A DNA stretch of 51,266 nt from an uncultured Roseiflexaceae bacterium (lineage in GTDB: Bacteria; Chloroflexota; Chloroflexia; Chloroflexales; Roseiflexaceae): the NCBI GenBank assembly GCA_937988885.1, contig CALKHR010000133.1, positions 1 through 51,266 of the forward strand. The letters are read 5' to 3'. How positions within the stretch are numbered: the stretch's first letter is position 1; the number at the start of each line of letters is the position of its first letter. Shown here in pieces: positions 6,746 to 14,954 of the stretch. The translations under genes and the position numbers were made by a program. The notes beneath the pieces were generated by a model. It was not told the DNA's origin and did no database searches. It worked only from the letters and a program-made list of their open reading frames with translations.

Positions 6746-9166
6746 TTATGGTGCGGGCAACTCCTCGCCGTAGCGCCAGCGATAGTAGTGTCGGCCAACG
6801 TTGCCCATCTCGACCTGCCAGCCTGCCGGATTGTCGGGCGAGTAGGTCAGCACGCGGCGCTGGAACGGCTGGATCAGCACATCGCGCTCGACGCCGCCGA
6901 CTTTGACGCGCGCCCAGTACGGCTCGCTGATCGGGTAGCCGAGTGTGAATACCCAATCGAAGAGTTTGCCTGTGCGATAACTGCCCTGTTCGTACACTAG
7001 CCCTTGCGAGTTGAGGTAATCCCAGAACACTTGCGGGATATTGTGGCCGCTCTCGGGCACATACTGCACCAGGCGCGTCTCAGGGCGATTTGGGCCGTTG
7101 TACTGCCCAACCCGCCCAGCCCGATCGATCGTCTGGTTAGGGATCTGGCCTGTGCGATCGCCCGGTGCGAGCGCGATGACGTTGCTAAAACTCGCGTAGG
7201 TCGGCGCGTTTGGATCGTTGGGATCGCCTGCGATCGGGATGTTGGCGGGCGCGTTCTGGACAAATTCGTTATCGCCTAACTGTGTTTTGCCGCTGATCAT
7301 TTCGATGATCAGGAGGCCCGTGGTCACGAACCAATTGCTACTGCGGTCGCCGCGTGGATTGTTGACTTCCATGCGGCCTTTGTCGAAGTATTGCACTTGG
7401 CGCAGGCCACCCTCAGCTTGGAGATAGCTCTCGCTGCGGGCCATCAGGCCGCGCGGTCCCCACAGCCACGAGCGCGTGACGCGCTGCTCGGTGAGCGGGC
7501 GGTCGGTGCGCTGCCAGACCTGTCCGAACGCGCTATCGGCAAAGCCGCGAATCGGGCCGTTGATGAGTTGACCAGAGGCGGCGGATTGCTGGAGGAAGAG
7601 TGCATCCTCCGTTTCGGCCTGCGAGGTTTCCTCGGCCTCAGCGGTCATGTCCTCGGCGGCTTCCTCGGTCTCGGTGATGAAGTCAATGTCAAGCGTTGGT
7701 GTTGGCGTGGGCGCTGTGGTGGTGGTAGCGGCTGGTGTTGGTTGTGCCGCTGGGTCGATCGGCGAGCGCCCGCACTCCTCGCCCGGCACACACAGTTTCA
7801 ACGCAAAATCGTAGCGGATGAACTGGTTGCCGAGGTCGCCTGTGTTTTTGATTTGAGCGTAGTAGAAGCCATCGGCGGGCGGCACAAAGCGGATCTCCGA
7901 GTCCAGTGAACCTGGGATGTCATCGCTGAAATCGAGGATCGTGATGCCGTCGCGGTCGGCCAGGTACAGCACGGTGTCGGCACCGGCTTGGCTTGGCGGG
8001 TTGATCGGGTCGCGGTTGCCGATGTTATCGCGGTTGTAGGGCCGCGTGTCGGTGTACAGGTAGTAGGTCTTGCCCGCTTTACCGAAGAAGCGCACCCAGT
8101 CGGCATCGCCAGCAGGGCAGAGCCGATGGTCGGTCTGGATCTCGTTCGGGCCGATCAGCGTCGCATTCTCGGGCAGGCCATCCGGCTCGTAGATGTCTTG
8201 GCAGACCAGTGGTACGGTTGCGGGTGTTGGCCCATAGCTTTCGGAGCGCACGATCACATCGTAGGTGGTGTCGTCGCCGCCGAGGTTGAGCGTGTCGCGA
8301 ACACGGAAGTAGTAGATGCCGTCGCGTGGTGCGCGCCACGAGTCGATCTGCGGGCGAATATCGTATGGGCCGGCGCCTGGCGTGGAGGCGGGCCGATTGA
8401 AGTAGTCGTCGTTACTGGCGAGCAGGTTGCCGTCGGAGTCGTACAGATCGAGCGACAGATCCAACCCGTTGTCCATACGAGGGATATCGATGGTATAGAC
8501 CTTACCGCCCACCGCGCCAAACTTGAACCAATCCTCGTCACCTATCGTGCAGATGCCGTGGCTTTCGAGCACATCCACCAAGATCAGTTGAGCGCCAGCC
8601 ATATCGTTGCCGGGGTCGCTACGCGGCGTGCCACCTTGGCAGATAGGCAGATCGGTGGGTGTCGGGCCAGTGGTTGGCGAGGCCGTTGGTGTCGTGGTGG
8701 GTGGGTCCTTGACATTTACTACTAACAGGGTCTCTGCGTAGTAATTAGGGAGGTCCGTGCGTGTTGCACGCACTGTTAATAAACGACGTTCGATTGCCGC
8801 ATTGCTAGGAACGGTGATGACGACAGCTACTGAACCTGTGGTGCCACTATCAAGAGTGATAGATGGAGGATAGGTAATAGTCCACGGTGGATTGGTTGGT
8901 CCACCAGTTACATTAAGTGCAAATTCAAGGTCAGGCTCGCCCGTATTATTGCGCAGCCGCAATTCATCGAAGATCACAAAATCTCCGCGAATAACATCTT
9001 CCTCAATTGAGGTTGTTGTCCAACTGAAATTGCCTGCTTGCTGGAGTGGTGCGGCTGCTACGTCGGGTATATTGGGAGGAAAAGCGCTGAGATTACTTGT
9101 CAGGAAAATCGCTACCACAACCGCGATTGAGATTATCAAATTGCGTATATGTGATACGCGGCGCAT
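6746..9166 (-). CDS. secreted protein with two PPC-type domains
   Basis: Protein of 806 residues. An N-terminal hydrophobic segment (about 8-28) acts as signal peptide or anchor. Residues about 40-160 look like an immunoglobulin-like fold, followed by a Thr/Pro linker. Two bacterial pre-peptidase C-terminal (PPC) type beta-sandwiches follow, at about 175-310 and 320-455, with D-E-D-W-F-K-F and D-A-D-W-V-R-F strand motifs and L-D-L-Y-D-S-D-G-N-L-L-A-S-N-D-D. After a Thr/Pro/Glu-rich linker, the C-terminal 260 residues form a Trp/Arg/Tyr-rich domain ending Y-Y-R-W-R-Y, of unknown function. No catalytic domain is apparent; a role in surface binding is inferred. AGGGG lies eight bases before the ATG and a consensus promoter lies upstream. 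Confidence 0.75.
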   Translation of the reverse strand: MRRVSHIRNLIISIAVVVAIFLTSNLSAFPPNIPDVAAAPLQQAGNFSWTTTSIEEDVIRGDFVIFDELRLRNNTGEPDLEFALNVTGGPTNPPWTITYPPSITLDSGTTGSVAVVITVPSNAAIERRLLTVRATRTDLPNYYAETLLVVNVKDPPTTTPTASPTTGPTPTDLPICQGGTPRSDPGNDMAGAQLILVDVLESHGICTIGDEDWFKFGAVGGKVYTIDIPRMDNGLDLSLDLYDSDGNLLASNDDYFNRPASTPGAGPYDIRPQIDSWRAPRDGIYYFRVRDTLNLGGDDTTYDVIVRSESYGPTPATVPLVCQDIYEPDGLPENATLIGPNEIQTDHRLCPAGDADWVRFFGKAGKTYYLYTDTRPYNRDNIGNRDPINPPSQAGADTVLYLADRDGITILDFSDDIPGSLDSEIRFVPPADGFYYAQIKNTGDLGNQFIRYDFALKLCVPGEECGRSPIDPAAQPTPAATTTTAPTPTPTLDIDFITETEEAAEDMTAEAEETSQAETEDALFLQQSAASGQLINGPIRGFADSAFGQVWQRTDRPLTEQRVTRSWLWGPRGLMARSESYLQAEGGLRQVQYFDKGRMEVNNPRGDRSSNWFVTTGLLIIEMISGKTQLGDNEFVQNAPANIPIAGDPNDPNAPTYASFSNVIALAPGDRTGQIPNQTIDRAGRVGQYNGPNRPETRLVQYVPESGHNIPQVFWDYLNSQGLVYEQGSYRTGKLFDWVFTLGYPISEPYWARVKVGGVERDVLIQPFQRRVLTYSPDNPAGWQVEMGNVGRHYYRWRYGEELPAP

Positions 9167-9204
9167 AACGTTTTCCCCTCTCTGACTAGGGCTTTTGTAG
9201 GCGC

Positions 9205-9232
9205 ATTATAGCATGGGGAAGAGTCGTGTCAA
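9205..9232 (-). promoter_or_regulatory. consensus sigma70-type promoter for the PPC-domain gene
   Basis: On the minus strand, TTGACA (9232-9227), a 16-base spacer, then TATAAT (9210-9205), both hexamers perfect. It reads into the gene starting at 9166, giving a leader of about 30 bases. Confidence 0.85.
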
Positions 9233-9301
9233 GGTCTGTTGGGCCATTTGATGCGGTATTACTGTAGCAAATGGCTATCTCGCGAGGCTCGTCATACGCG
9301 T

Positions 9302-9838
9302 TCATGCCTGTGAAAGGGTTTGTATATGTGTGGTTGTTCGGTAGGGCACGAAGCCGCGCGCTTGGTAGTTCGCCAATGCGTAAGGGCCATCGAGCGAGCA
9401 GGTGTGGAGCCAGATGCGTTGTGCGTTGTGCTGGTAGGCCCATTGCACTCCAGTTGAAAGGAGGTGCTTGCCAAGGCCGCGTCCGTGAAAGGCGGGCATC
9501 AGGCCAAAGTAGACGATCTCGGTGCCTGGCTCCTCGGATTCCTGATCGAGCTCGATGTAGCCCGCTGGTACGCCTCGTACGTAGAGCACGTGCATCGCAA
9601 CGGTAGGGCGCGCGAGGTGCGTTTCCAGCCGTTCATCGGTCCAGGCGTTTCGATCGATCCACTGATAGGTGCGGCCAACGCCCTTGTAGAGAAAACGGTA
9701 GAAATCGGCGGGTATGTCCTGGGCTTGCAGAACGAGCACATCGGGCGATTCGACGAAGCTCGGGCGAAAGAGCTCTGGCGAGGGAAGGTGCAGGTAGGTT
9801 GTAATGACCTCAACTTGTGATGGTGTAGGATTGCTCAT
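9302..9838 (-). CDS. GNAT family N-acetyltransferase
   Basis: Protein of 178 residues. The central part carries the GNAT acetyl-CoA-binding pattern: strand E-I-V-Y-F-G-L-M-P, then the pyrophosphate loop F-H-G-R-G-L-G-K-H-L-L (Q/R-x-x-G-x-G/A type), then helix and R-I-W-L-H-T-C-S-L-D-G-P-Y-A-L-A-N-Y-Q-A-R-G-F, where the last part is the typical N-x-Y-x-x-x-G-F acceptor-side motif. The N-terminal 70 residues are family-specific and match small-molecule or amino-acid acetylating members. AAGGGA lies six bases before the ATG. It is a single gene, divergent from the DUF3048 lipoprotein gene. Substrate unknown. Confidence 0.85.
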   Translation of the reverse strand: MSNPTPSQVEVITTYLHLPSPELFRPSFVESPDVLVLQAQDIPADFYRFLYKGVGRTYQWIDRNAWTDERLETHLARPTVAMHVLYVRGVPAGYIELDQESEEPGTEIVYFGLMPAFHGRGLGKHLLSTGVQWAYQHNAQRIWLHTCSLDGPYALANYQARGFVPYRTTTHIQTLSQA

Positions 9839-10119
9839 TCGATTCCCTTATGATTATTGGACCTTGTTGATAGAAATATTGTAATGAAGAGCTCGCAATC
9901 GATCTTGAGATACAGTAGGTTCTGTGCCCTTTACTGTTGTAGTATTAGAGCCATCCTAAACGTGAGATAAGGAATTGATGAGTTGCATGCTGATAGGGCT
10001 TGCTATGGTACAATATGATCCAATGCAGCGCAAAGTGGATAGCAATTTGCCTCATTAGAAGAAAGTAGTGTTCTTCTAAGGTTTTCGTCGGACATACTAG
10101 TATTTCTATCAAAGGAGCC

Positions 10120-11265
10120 ATGATGCTCTTCTCCAGGTCGTTCCGCTTCCTGGCGCTTTTATTTAGTGTTTTAACTCTTCTAACTGCTTGTGGCGGTGAA
10201 GCAGCTGTCTCTCCAACGGCTATTGCAGTAGACCCCACAAGCGTAAGCGCCCCACCCTCCCCTACGGTGACTTCGACCCCGACGCTTGTTCCCACAAATA
10301 CGCCTGTTCCTACGAACACGCCAACCCCCACACCCACGCCCAACCCGATCGCTGACCCGATCACTGGTGCGCCTGCGTTGGCTCGTGGTGCTGTGACGCA
10401 GCGTCCGTATGTGGTGATGATCGATAATCACCCCGATGCGTATCCGCAAACGGGCCTAAACAAGGCGGCTGTGGTGTTCGAGGCATTGGCCGAGTTCGGT
10501 GTGACGCGGTTTATGGCGGTATTTGCGCCGGGTATCACGCCTGATGTGGCGCAGATCGGGCCTGTGCGCAGCTCGCGAGCGTATTTCGTGCAGTGGGCCA
10601 CGGAGTTCCACCCGTTGTATGCGCATGCTGGTGGTTCACCGCAGGCTTTGGAGATGTTGGCGAGCACCAAAGAACTGAACGATCTCGATGCACAGTTCAG
10701 CTCGAATGCTGCTTATTTTTGGCGCAGCAAGGATCGTTTTGCTCCGCACAATCTGTACACCAGCAGCGAGTTGGTGGAGCAGGCGGCTGCAGATCGTGGC
10801 GTGGCCGATTTCGATGATCCGGAAGTTGGTTTCTTGTTTAAGACCGATGCGCCAGCAGATCAGCGGCCAGAATCTCAACAACTGAACTACTTCTTCATTT
10901 ATCGCGAGGATCATGCGGGTTGGGTGTATGATCCCGATACAAACGGCTATTTGCGCTTGCGACGCGGTCGTGCAGCCGTGGATGCGATCACTGGCGAGCA
11001 GCTTTGGACGAAGAACGTGGTGGTGATCGAGGTGGAGGAATCGCCGATCGCTGGCGACGATAAGGGCCGTATCGAGCAGCAAGTCATTGGTTCTGGCTCG
11101 GCGCGTGTGTTTATGGATGGTGTCGAGCGGGCTGCGACTTGGCGCAAGGATAGCGATGCTGGTTCGCTCCGCTTCTACAACGCAGCTGGTGAAGAGATCC
11201 GACTCAATGCTGGACCTGTTTGGATCGCTGTTCTCCCTTCCATTGATAACCTCTCAGTAGAATAA
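10120..11265 (+). CDS. DUF3048 (YerB-like) lipoprotein
   Basis: Protein of 381 residues. A lipoprotein signal ends in L-L-T-A-C-G, so the mature protein is probably lipid-anchored at the Cys. A Pro/Thr-rich spacer (about 30-75) follows, then the DUF3048 domain with Y-V-V-M-I-D-N-H-P-D-A-Y-P-Q-T-G-L, V-F-E-A-L-A-E-F-G-V-T-R, and I-G-P-V-R-S-S-R followed by A-H-A-G-G-S-P. The family (YerB in Bacillus) has no settled function. Two adjacent ATG codons (10120, 10123) follow AAAGGAG; the second has the better spacing, so the true start may be 10123. A long terminator hairpin follows directly, so the gene is probably monocistronic. Confidence 0.85.
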   Translation: MMLFSRSFRFLALLFSVLTLLTACGGEAAVSPTAIAVDPTSVSAPPSPTVTSTPTLVPTNTPVPTNTPTPTPTPNPIADPITGAPALARGAVTQRPYVVMIDNHPDAYPQTGLNKAAVVFEALAEFGVTRFMAVFAPGITPDVAQIGPVRSSRAYFVQWATEFHPLYAHAGGSPQALEMLASTKELNDLDAQFSSNAAYFWRSKDRFAPHNLYTSSELVEQAAADRGVADFDDPEVGFLFKTDAPADQRPESQQLNYFFIYREDHAGWVYDPDTNGYLRLRRGRAAVDAITGEQLWTKNVVVIEVEESPIAGDDKGRIEQQVIGSGSARVFMDGVERAATWRKDSDAGSLRFYNAAGEEIRLNAGPVWIAVLPSIDNLSVE

Positions 11266-11273
11266 CCGCAATA

Positions 11274-11312
11274 AAGTATGCTCGGGTGAAAACATCACCT
11301 GAGCATGCTTTT
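11274..11312 (+). terminator. intrinsic terminator after the DUF3048 gene
   Basis: A 16-pair stem (two G-U wobbles) from 11274-11289 with 11295-11310, five-base loop, ending in TTTT. Confidence 0.85.
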
Positions 11313-11369
11313 CAGTTTCGTAACTGTTTAAAGGTCGTACCACTACGACAGCTTGGAACAATTCTTGCT

Positions 11370-11416
11370 TTCCTTTACGCGATACGTAGCTTCCCTTTAT
11401 GCGATACGTAAAGGAA
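11370..11416. repeat. two 17-base direct repeats flanked by inverted arms
   Basis: CCTTTACGCGATACGTA at 11372-11388 recurs as CCTTTATGCGATACGTA at 11394-11410, 22 bases later with one mismatch, so both copies face the same side of the helix. The outer sequences TTCCTTTACG (11370-11379) and CGTAAAGGAA (11407-11416) are also perfect inverted repeats. It lies about 105 bases before the response-regulator gene. An operator for a regulator is the likely reading. Confidence 0.6.
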
Positions 11417-11521
11417 GAACCTCAACCTGAGGATGGGTAGAGCGTTACGAAATTTGGCGGGTTTTAGATGAGGGGAATATGTATATACTGTTGATAATTC
11501 AAGGCGGAGATTTGTACTATC

Positions 11522-11878
11522 ATGGCCAGTGTTTTGATTATCGACGACGAGGCTCCAATCGTTGATCTTTTAGCCGAAATTGTTGAGGAACGCGGTCACG
11601 TTGTGCTACGAGCTAACAATGGCGTAAACGGTTTGGCTCTTGCTCGTTCTGCCCTTCCAGAGTTGATCATCTCCGATGTGATGATGCCACTTCTTGATGG
11701 CTACACGTTGTTGCGCACGTTGCGTTCCGAACCTGAGTTGGCGAATATTTCTGTTGTGCTGACGAGCGCTGGTTTCCCGCAGCAGGAAGGCTTTTACACT
11801 AATCCACCTGCCGATGGGTACTTAAACAAGCCGTTTGATATCGCTGCTGTTGAGCGCATTTTGGATCGATTGCAGTAG
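11522..11878 (+). CDS. single-domain response regulator (CheY-like)
   Basis: Protein of 118 residues, a complete receiver domain with no output domain. The acidic pocket is Asp8-Asp9, the phospho-acceptor is Asp52 in I-S-D-V-M-M-P, the conserved Thr is at 81 (V-V-L-T-S-A), and Lys103 is in N-K-P-F. All key residues are present, so it should be phosphorylated. No histidine kinase is in the window, so its partner is elsewhere. A direct-repeat element sits upstream. Possible roles are motility or a phosphorelay; sequence alone cannot decide. Confidence 0.9.
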   Translation: MASVLIIDDEAPIVDLLAEIVEERGHVVLRANNGVNGLALARSALPELIISDVMMPLLDGYTLLRTLRSEPELANISVVLTSAGFPQQEGFYTNPPADGYLNKPFDIAAVERILDRLQ

Positions 11879-11895
11879 TTGCGCGGTCAGATAAC

Positions 11896-11919
11896 AAGAT
11901 GGAGCGTGTTGCTCATCTT
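11896..11919 (+). terminator. hairpin between convergent response regulator and recR
   Basis: AAGAT-G-GAGC / GCTC-ATCTT with one bulged base and a 5-base loop. It lies 17 bases past the response-regulator stop. No clear T-run follows, so terminator strength is uncertain. Confidence 0.45.
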
Positions 11920-11960
11920 CCTCGTCATCCTTTTACGCATTCCCTAATTAGCAGATAGGT

Positions 11961-12578
11961 TTAGAGTTCACGACGCCCTTCGAGGGCCGAGCTGAGCGTA
12001 CCCGGATCCGCCCATTCGAGATCGCCGCCTGTTGGCAGGCCGCGCGCGAGCCGTGTGACACGCACGCCGAGCGGTGCAAGTGCTCGTTGCAGGTGGAAGG
12101 CGGTGGCTTCGCCTTCGAGGTTAGGGTTGGTCGCTAGGATCACTTCGTCGATCGGCTCGTTGCGGACGCGGTCGATCAGTTCATCGAAGCGGATGTCCTC
12201 GCGGTTCATGCCTTCGAGCGGGGCGATGCGACCATGCAGCACGTGGTAGACGCCGCGATACACAGCGGTGCGCTCGATGGCAAGCACGTCGAGTGGTTCC
12301 TCGACGACGCAGATCAGGCGTTGGTCGCGGGTTTCGCTGTTGCAGATCACGCAGGGGTCGCTCACGGTGATGTTGAAGCAGCGTGAGCAGAGAATGACGT
12401 TCTCTTTGAGCCCCGTGAGCGCGTTCGCAAGCGCGAGGCTTTGATCGCTAGGTGCGCGCAGCAAGTAGAAGGTTAGGCGCGAGGCGGTCTTTGGGCCGAC
12501 GCCGGGCAGACGGCTGAACTCCTCAATGAGCCGTGCGACTGGTTCGACCAAAATCTGATTTTCGTACCCGTTACTCAT
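11961..12578 (-). CDS. recR: recombination protein RecR
   Basis: Protein of 205 residues, close to the usual 200. It has an N-terminal helix-hairpin-helix (F-S-R-L-P-G-V-G-P-K-T-A), a four-cysteine zinc finger (C-S-R-C ... C-V-I-C) and a Toprim domain starting L-I-C-V-V-E-E-P with downstream E/D residues. RecR works with RecO/RecF to load RecA at gaps. The ATG at 12578 is chosen because the protein then begins just before the HhH; a TTG further up (12632) lies inside an inverted repeat and is unlikely. Gene order dnaX-ybaB-recR on the minus strand is the classic bacterial arrangement. Confidence 0.95.
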   Translation of the reverse strand: MSNGYENQILVEPVARLIEEFSRLPGVGPKTASRLTFYLLRAPSDQSLALANALTGLKENVILCSRCFNITVSDPCVICNSETRDQRLICVVEEPLDVLAIERTAVYRGVYHVLHGRIAPLEGMNREDIRFDELIDRVRNEPIDEVILATNPNLEGEATAFHLQRALAPLGVRVTRLARGLPTGGDLEWADPGTLSSALEGRREL

Positions 12579-12606
12579 AGTGCTCTTGATTGCTGCGCTG
12601 GCTGAA

Positions 12607-12639
12607 GTGTGGTTTGTTGGCAGCGCAAACAAACCACAC
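12607..12639. repeat. 12-base inverted repeat between ybaB and recR
   Basis: GTGTGGTTTGTT (12607-12618) and AACAAACCACAC (12628-12639) are perfect complements around a 9-base loop. It lies inside the dnaX-ybaB-recR transcription unit, with no T-tract on the minus strand, so it is more likely an RNA-processing or partial attenuation hairpin than a full terminator. Confidence 0.65.
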
Positions 12640-12660
12640 GACGATGACTTCCAATGCGTT

Positions 12661-12966
12661 CTAGAACAGGCCTGGCAGTTTCATGCCGCCGGTGAGGGCG
12701 CCTAAGCGCTTCTCGTTCAGTTCTTGAGCCTTCTTGCTGGCATCCTGAACGGCGGTGACGATCAGGTCTTGGAGCGTTTCGACATCTTCAGGGTCAACAA
12801 TTTCGGGGGAGATGGTGATCGACTGGATTTCGCGGTGCCCGTTCATTTTGACGCTGACGTAGCTACCTGCAGTGCCCTCAACGATTTCGTTGCCTAATTC
12901 CTCTTGGATTTTGGCCATTTGCTGTTGCATTTTTTGGGCCATCTGCTGAAGCTGGCGTGGATTCAT
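12661..12966 (-). CDS. YbaB/EbfC nucleoid-associated protein
   Basis: Protein of 101 residues, the normal length for this family. The N-terminal helix is rich in Q/M/K (residues 1-25), followed by the core strand pattern V-E-G-T-A-G-S-Y-V-S-V-K-M-N-G and I-T-I-S-P-E-I-V-D-P-E-D, then a helix ending in a Gly-Met-Lys-Leu-Pro-Gly tail. Members form dimers that bind DNA with little sequence specificity. AAGGAG lies directly before its ATG. It begins ten bases after dnaX ends, so the two are surely co-transcribed. Confidence 0.95.
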   Translation of the reverse strand: MNPRQLQQMAQKMQQQMAKIQEELGNEIVEGTAGSYVSVKMNGHREIQSITISPEIVDPEDVETLQDLIVTAVQDASKKAQELNEKRLGALTGGMKLPGLF

Positions 12967-12976
12967 CGTGTTCTCC

Positions 12977-14728
12977 TTATTGGTCGGTTTCGACAGCTAT
13001 AATCTCGGCGTCGAAGATATTAAGTGCAGCTTTGACGTGCTGATCTTTTCGGGTTTTGCGGATCTGTTCGCGAAGCGCGTTGGGATCTTCGCGGTGTTGC
13101 GTTTCGACGATGCTACGTATCGAGTAGTTGGTGCCCATAAGTTTGCTCAAGACCACTTCGATGGTGTGGCGAGCAGTCATTTGTTCGAGCCGTTTTTGCA
13201 GGAAGTCGGTCTTGACTTCGAGCACGATGGTGTGATCTTCGACATCGATCGGGCGGACGCCGCTGTTGAGCAGGGCGTAGAGCGTTTTGTCGCGTGCCCG
13301 TACGCCTTGGATGAGATCGGGCCAAATCTGCTCGACGTGTTCGAGCGCGGCGATGGCGGCGTTGGCCGAAGCGACACCCTCCGATGAGACGGTTGGTTGC
13401 GCTGCAGCTGGCGCGCTTGGAGCGACACGAGGCGCAGCTTGCGCAGCGTGCGCGGGGGCTGGCTCGGCTGGCGCGGATGGCGCGGCCACGGGCGCTGCAG
13501 GCGGTACGCTTGTAGGTGGTACGCTGGCGGGCGCGGGTGGCGCGGCACGCGTTGGCGCGGGCGCAGGGCGGCTCGGTGCTGACGCAGGTGCTGGACGGCT
13601 CGGCGCTGGGCGCGCACCGAAGCTCGGTGCTGCGGCGACGGGCGCGGGTGCGGCGAGCGCCTCGACGATCGCGAGTTCGAGCGGGAGTTGGCCGTAGGGA
13701 CTGGTGCGCAGTTGATGGTCTAAGCCGCTGAACAGCTTGAGCCAATTGAGGAGCGCGCCAAGATCGATCGCGGCGGCCTGTTGGTGCATGGTTGCGAGTT
13801 CGTCTTCGCTGAGGTCGAGCAGGCTGGTGTCGCCGCCTGCCTTGAGGAGCATCAGCGAGCGCAGCCGTTCGACGAGATCGCGGGCGAACTGGCGCAAATC
13901 GGCACCTTGATCAGCGACGGCGGCCACCACGCGCAGGGCGCTGGTGAGGTCGTTCTGCTGCAGGGCCGTGATGAGTTTCGAAACTTCTTGCGATTCGGTG
14001 GCGCCGAGCAGGCCACGCACTTGTTCGAGCGTGATGGTGTTGCCACCGTAGGCCATGAGTTGATCGAGGATGCTGAGCGCATCGCGCATACTGCCGGTGG
14101 CCGCGCGGGCGATCGCTTCGGGCACGCCCGGCTCAAGCGTGAAGTTCTCGGCTTGGGCGATGTTGCGCAGGTGCCCCGCTGTGGATGAGATGGTATGGCG
14201 GCTGAACGTGAACCGCTGGCAGCGCGAGAGAATGGTGGCCGGGATTTTGTGACTCTCGGTGGTGGCGAGGATGAACAGCGCGTGGCCGGGCGGTTCTTCG
14301 AGCGTTTTGAGCAGGGCGTTGAAGGCTGCCGTCGAGAGCATGTGCGTCTCGTCGATGATGTAGACCTTGTATGCGCCGTGGGTGGGGCGGAACTGGACGC
14401 GCTCGATGATCTCGCGGGCGTCTTCGACGCTGGTGTGCGAGGCGGCGTCCATTTCGATCACATCAACTGAGCGGCCTTCGGCGATGCTGACACACGATTC
14501 GCATTCGCCACAGGGGCGTTGGCTTTGTTCGGCGGTGCAGTTGACCGCTTTGGCGAGCAGACGCGCTACAGTGGTTTTGCCGACGCCGCGTGGCCCCGTG
14601 AAGAGGTAGGCATGCGCAATACGCCCTTCGGCGAGGGCGTTGCGGAGCGTTTGCACAATATGTTCTTGGCCGATGAGCTCGTCGAAGGTTTGAGAGCGGT
14701 ATCGGCGATAGAGTGCTTGGGAGGCCAT
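12977..14728 (-). CDS. dnaX: DNA polymerase III gamma/tau subunit
   Basis: Protein of 583 residues. AAA+ clamp-loader module: Walker A G-P-R-G-V-G-K-T-T, a four-Cys zinc motif (C-T-A-E ... C-G-E-C-E-S-C), Walker B I-I-D-E-T-H-M, sensor region L-S-R-C-Q-R-F. After the clamp-loader domains comes a long Ala/Pro/Ser linker (about 375-490), then a tau-like C-terminal domain with E-Q-I-W-P-D-L-I and F-L-Q-K-R-L-E-Q. The ATG at 14728 begins M-A-S-Q-A-L-Y-R-R-Y-R, the family start; the frame is open further upstream but that part is not coding-like. An extended -10 promoter lies 30 bases upstream. Whether a shorter gamma form is made by frameshifting is not visible. Confidence 0.95.
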   Translation of the reverse strand: MASQALYRRYRSQTFDELIGQEHIVQTLRNALAEGRIAHAYLFTGPRGVGKTTVARLLAKAVNCTAEQSQRPCGECESCVSIAEGRSVDVIEMDAASHTSVEDAREIIERVQFRPTHGAYKVYIIDETHMLSTAAFNALLKTLEEPPGHALFILATTESHKIPATILSRCQRFTFSRHTISSTAGHLRNIAQAENFTLEPGVPEAIARAATGSMRDALSILDQLMAYGGNTITLEQVRGLLGATESQEVSKLITALQQNDLTSALRVVAAVADQGADLRQFARDLVERLRSLMLLKAGGDTSLLDLSEDELATMHQQAAAIDLGALLNWLKLFSGLDHQLRTSPYGQLPLELAIVEALAAPAPVAAAPSFGARPAPSRPAPASAPSRPAPAPTRAAPPAPASVPPTSVPPAAPVAAPSAPAEPAPAHAAQAAPRVAPSAPAAAQPTVSSEGVASANAAIAALEHVEQIWPDLIQGVRARDKTLYALLNSGVRPIDVEDHTIVLEVKTDFLQKRLEQMTARHTIEVVLSKLMGTNYSIRSIVETQHREDPNALREQIRKTRKDQHVKAALNIFDAEIIAVETDQ

Positions 14729-14758
14729 GGTTCTACTCTCGTTGCTGTGTATGGCTTT

Positions 14759-14767
14759 ATTATACCA
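14759..14767 (-). promoter_or_regulatory. extended -10 promoter for dnaX
   Basis: TGGTATAAT on the minus strand, a perfect -10 with the TGn extension, about 30 bases before the dnaX start. No good -35 was seen, which is usual for extended -10 promoters. Confidence 0.6.
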
Positions 14768-14954
14768 CAGGGGGTGGCCGTAAGCACAGATTTGCGAGTG
14801 AGAATGCGTGGCGGAGGCCGCTACCGAACGGGTTGAAGGCGCGCTTTGTGCTTCTCTCCTCTTCGAGCGGGCAACGTTGTACACGACGGTGCTATCCCGC
14901 AGCGACGGGCGCTTACGCGGTGCGTGCTTCTTTCTTCACCTTCCCCCTAACTGC

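Noticed and set aside
12579..12632. TTG start extending recR by 18 residues
   Set aside because: It lies inside the inverted repeat between ybaB and recR, and the extension has no similarity to RecR N-termini.
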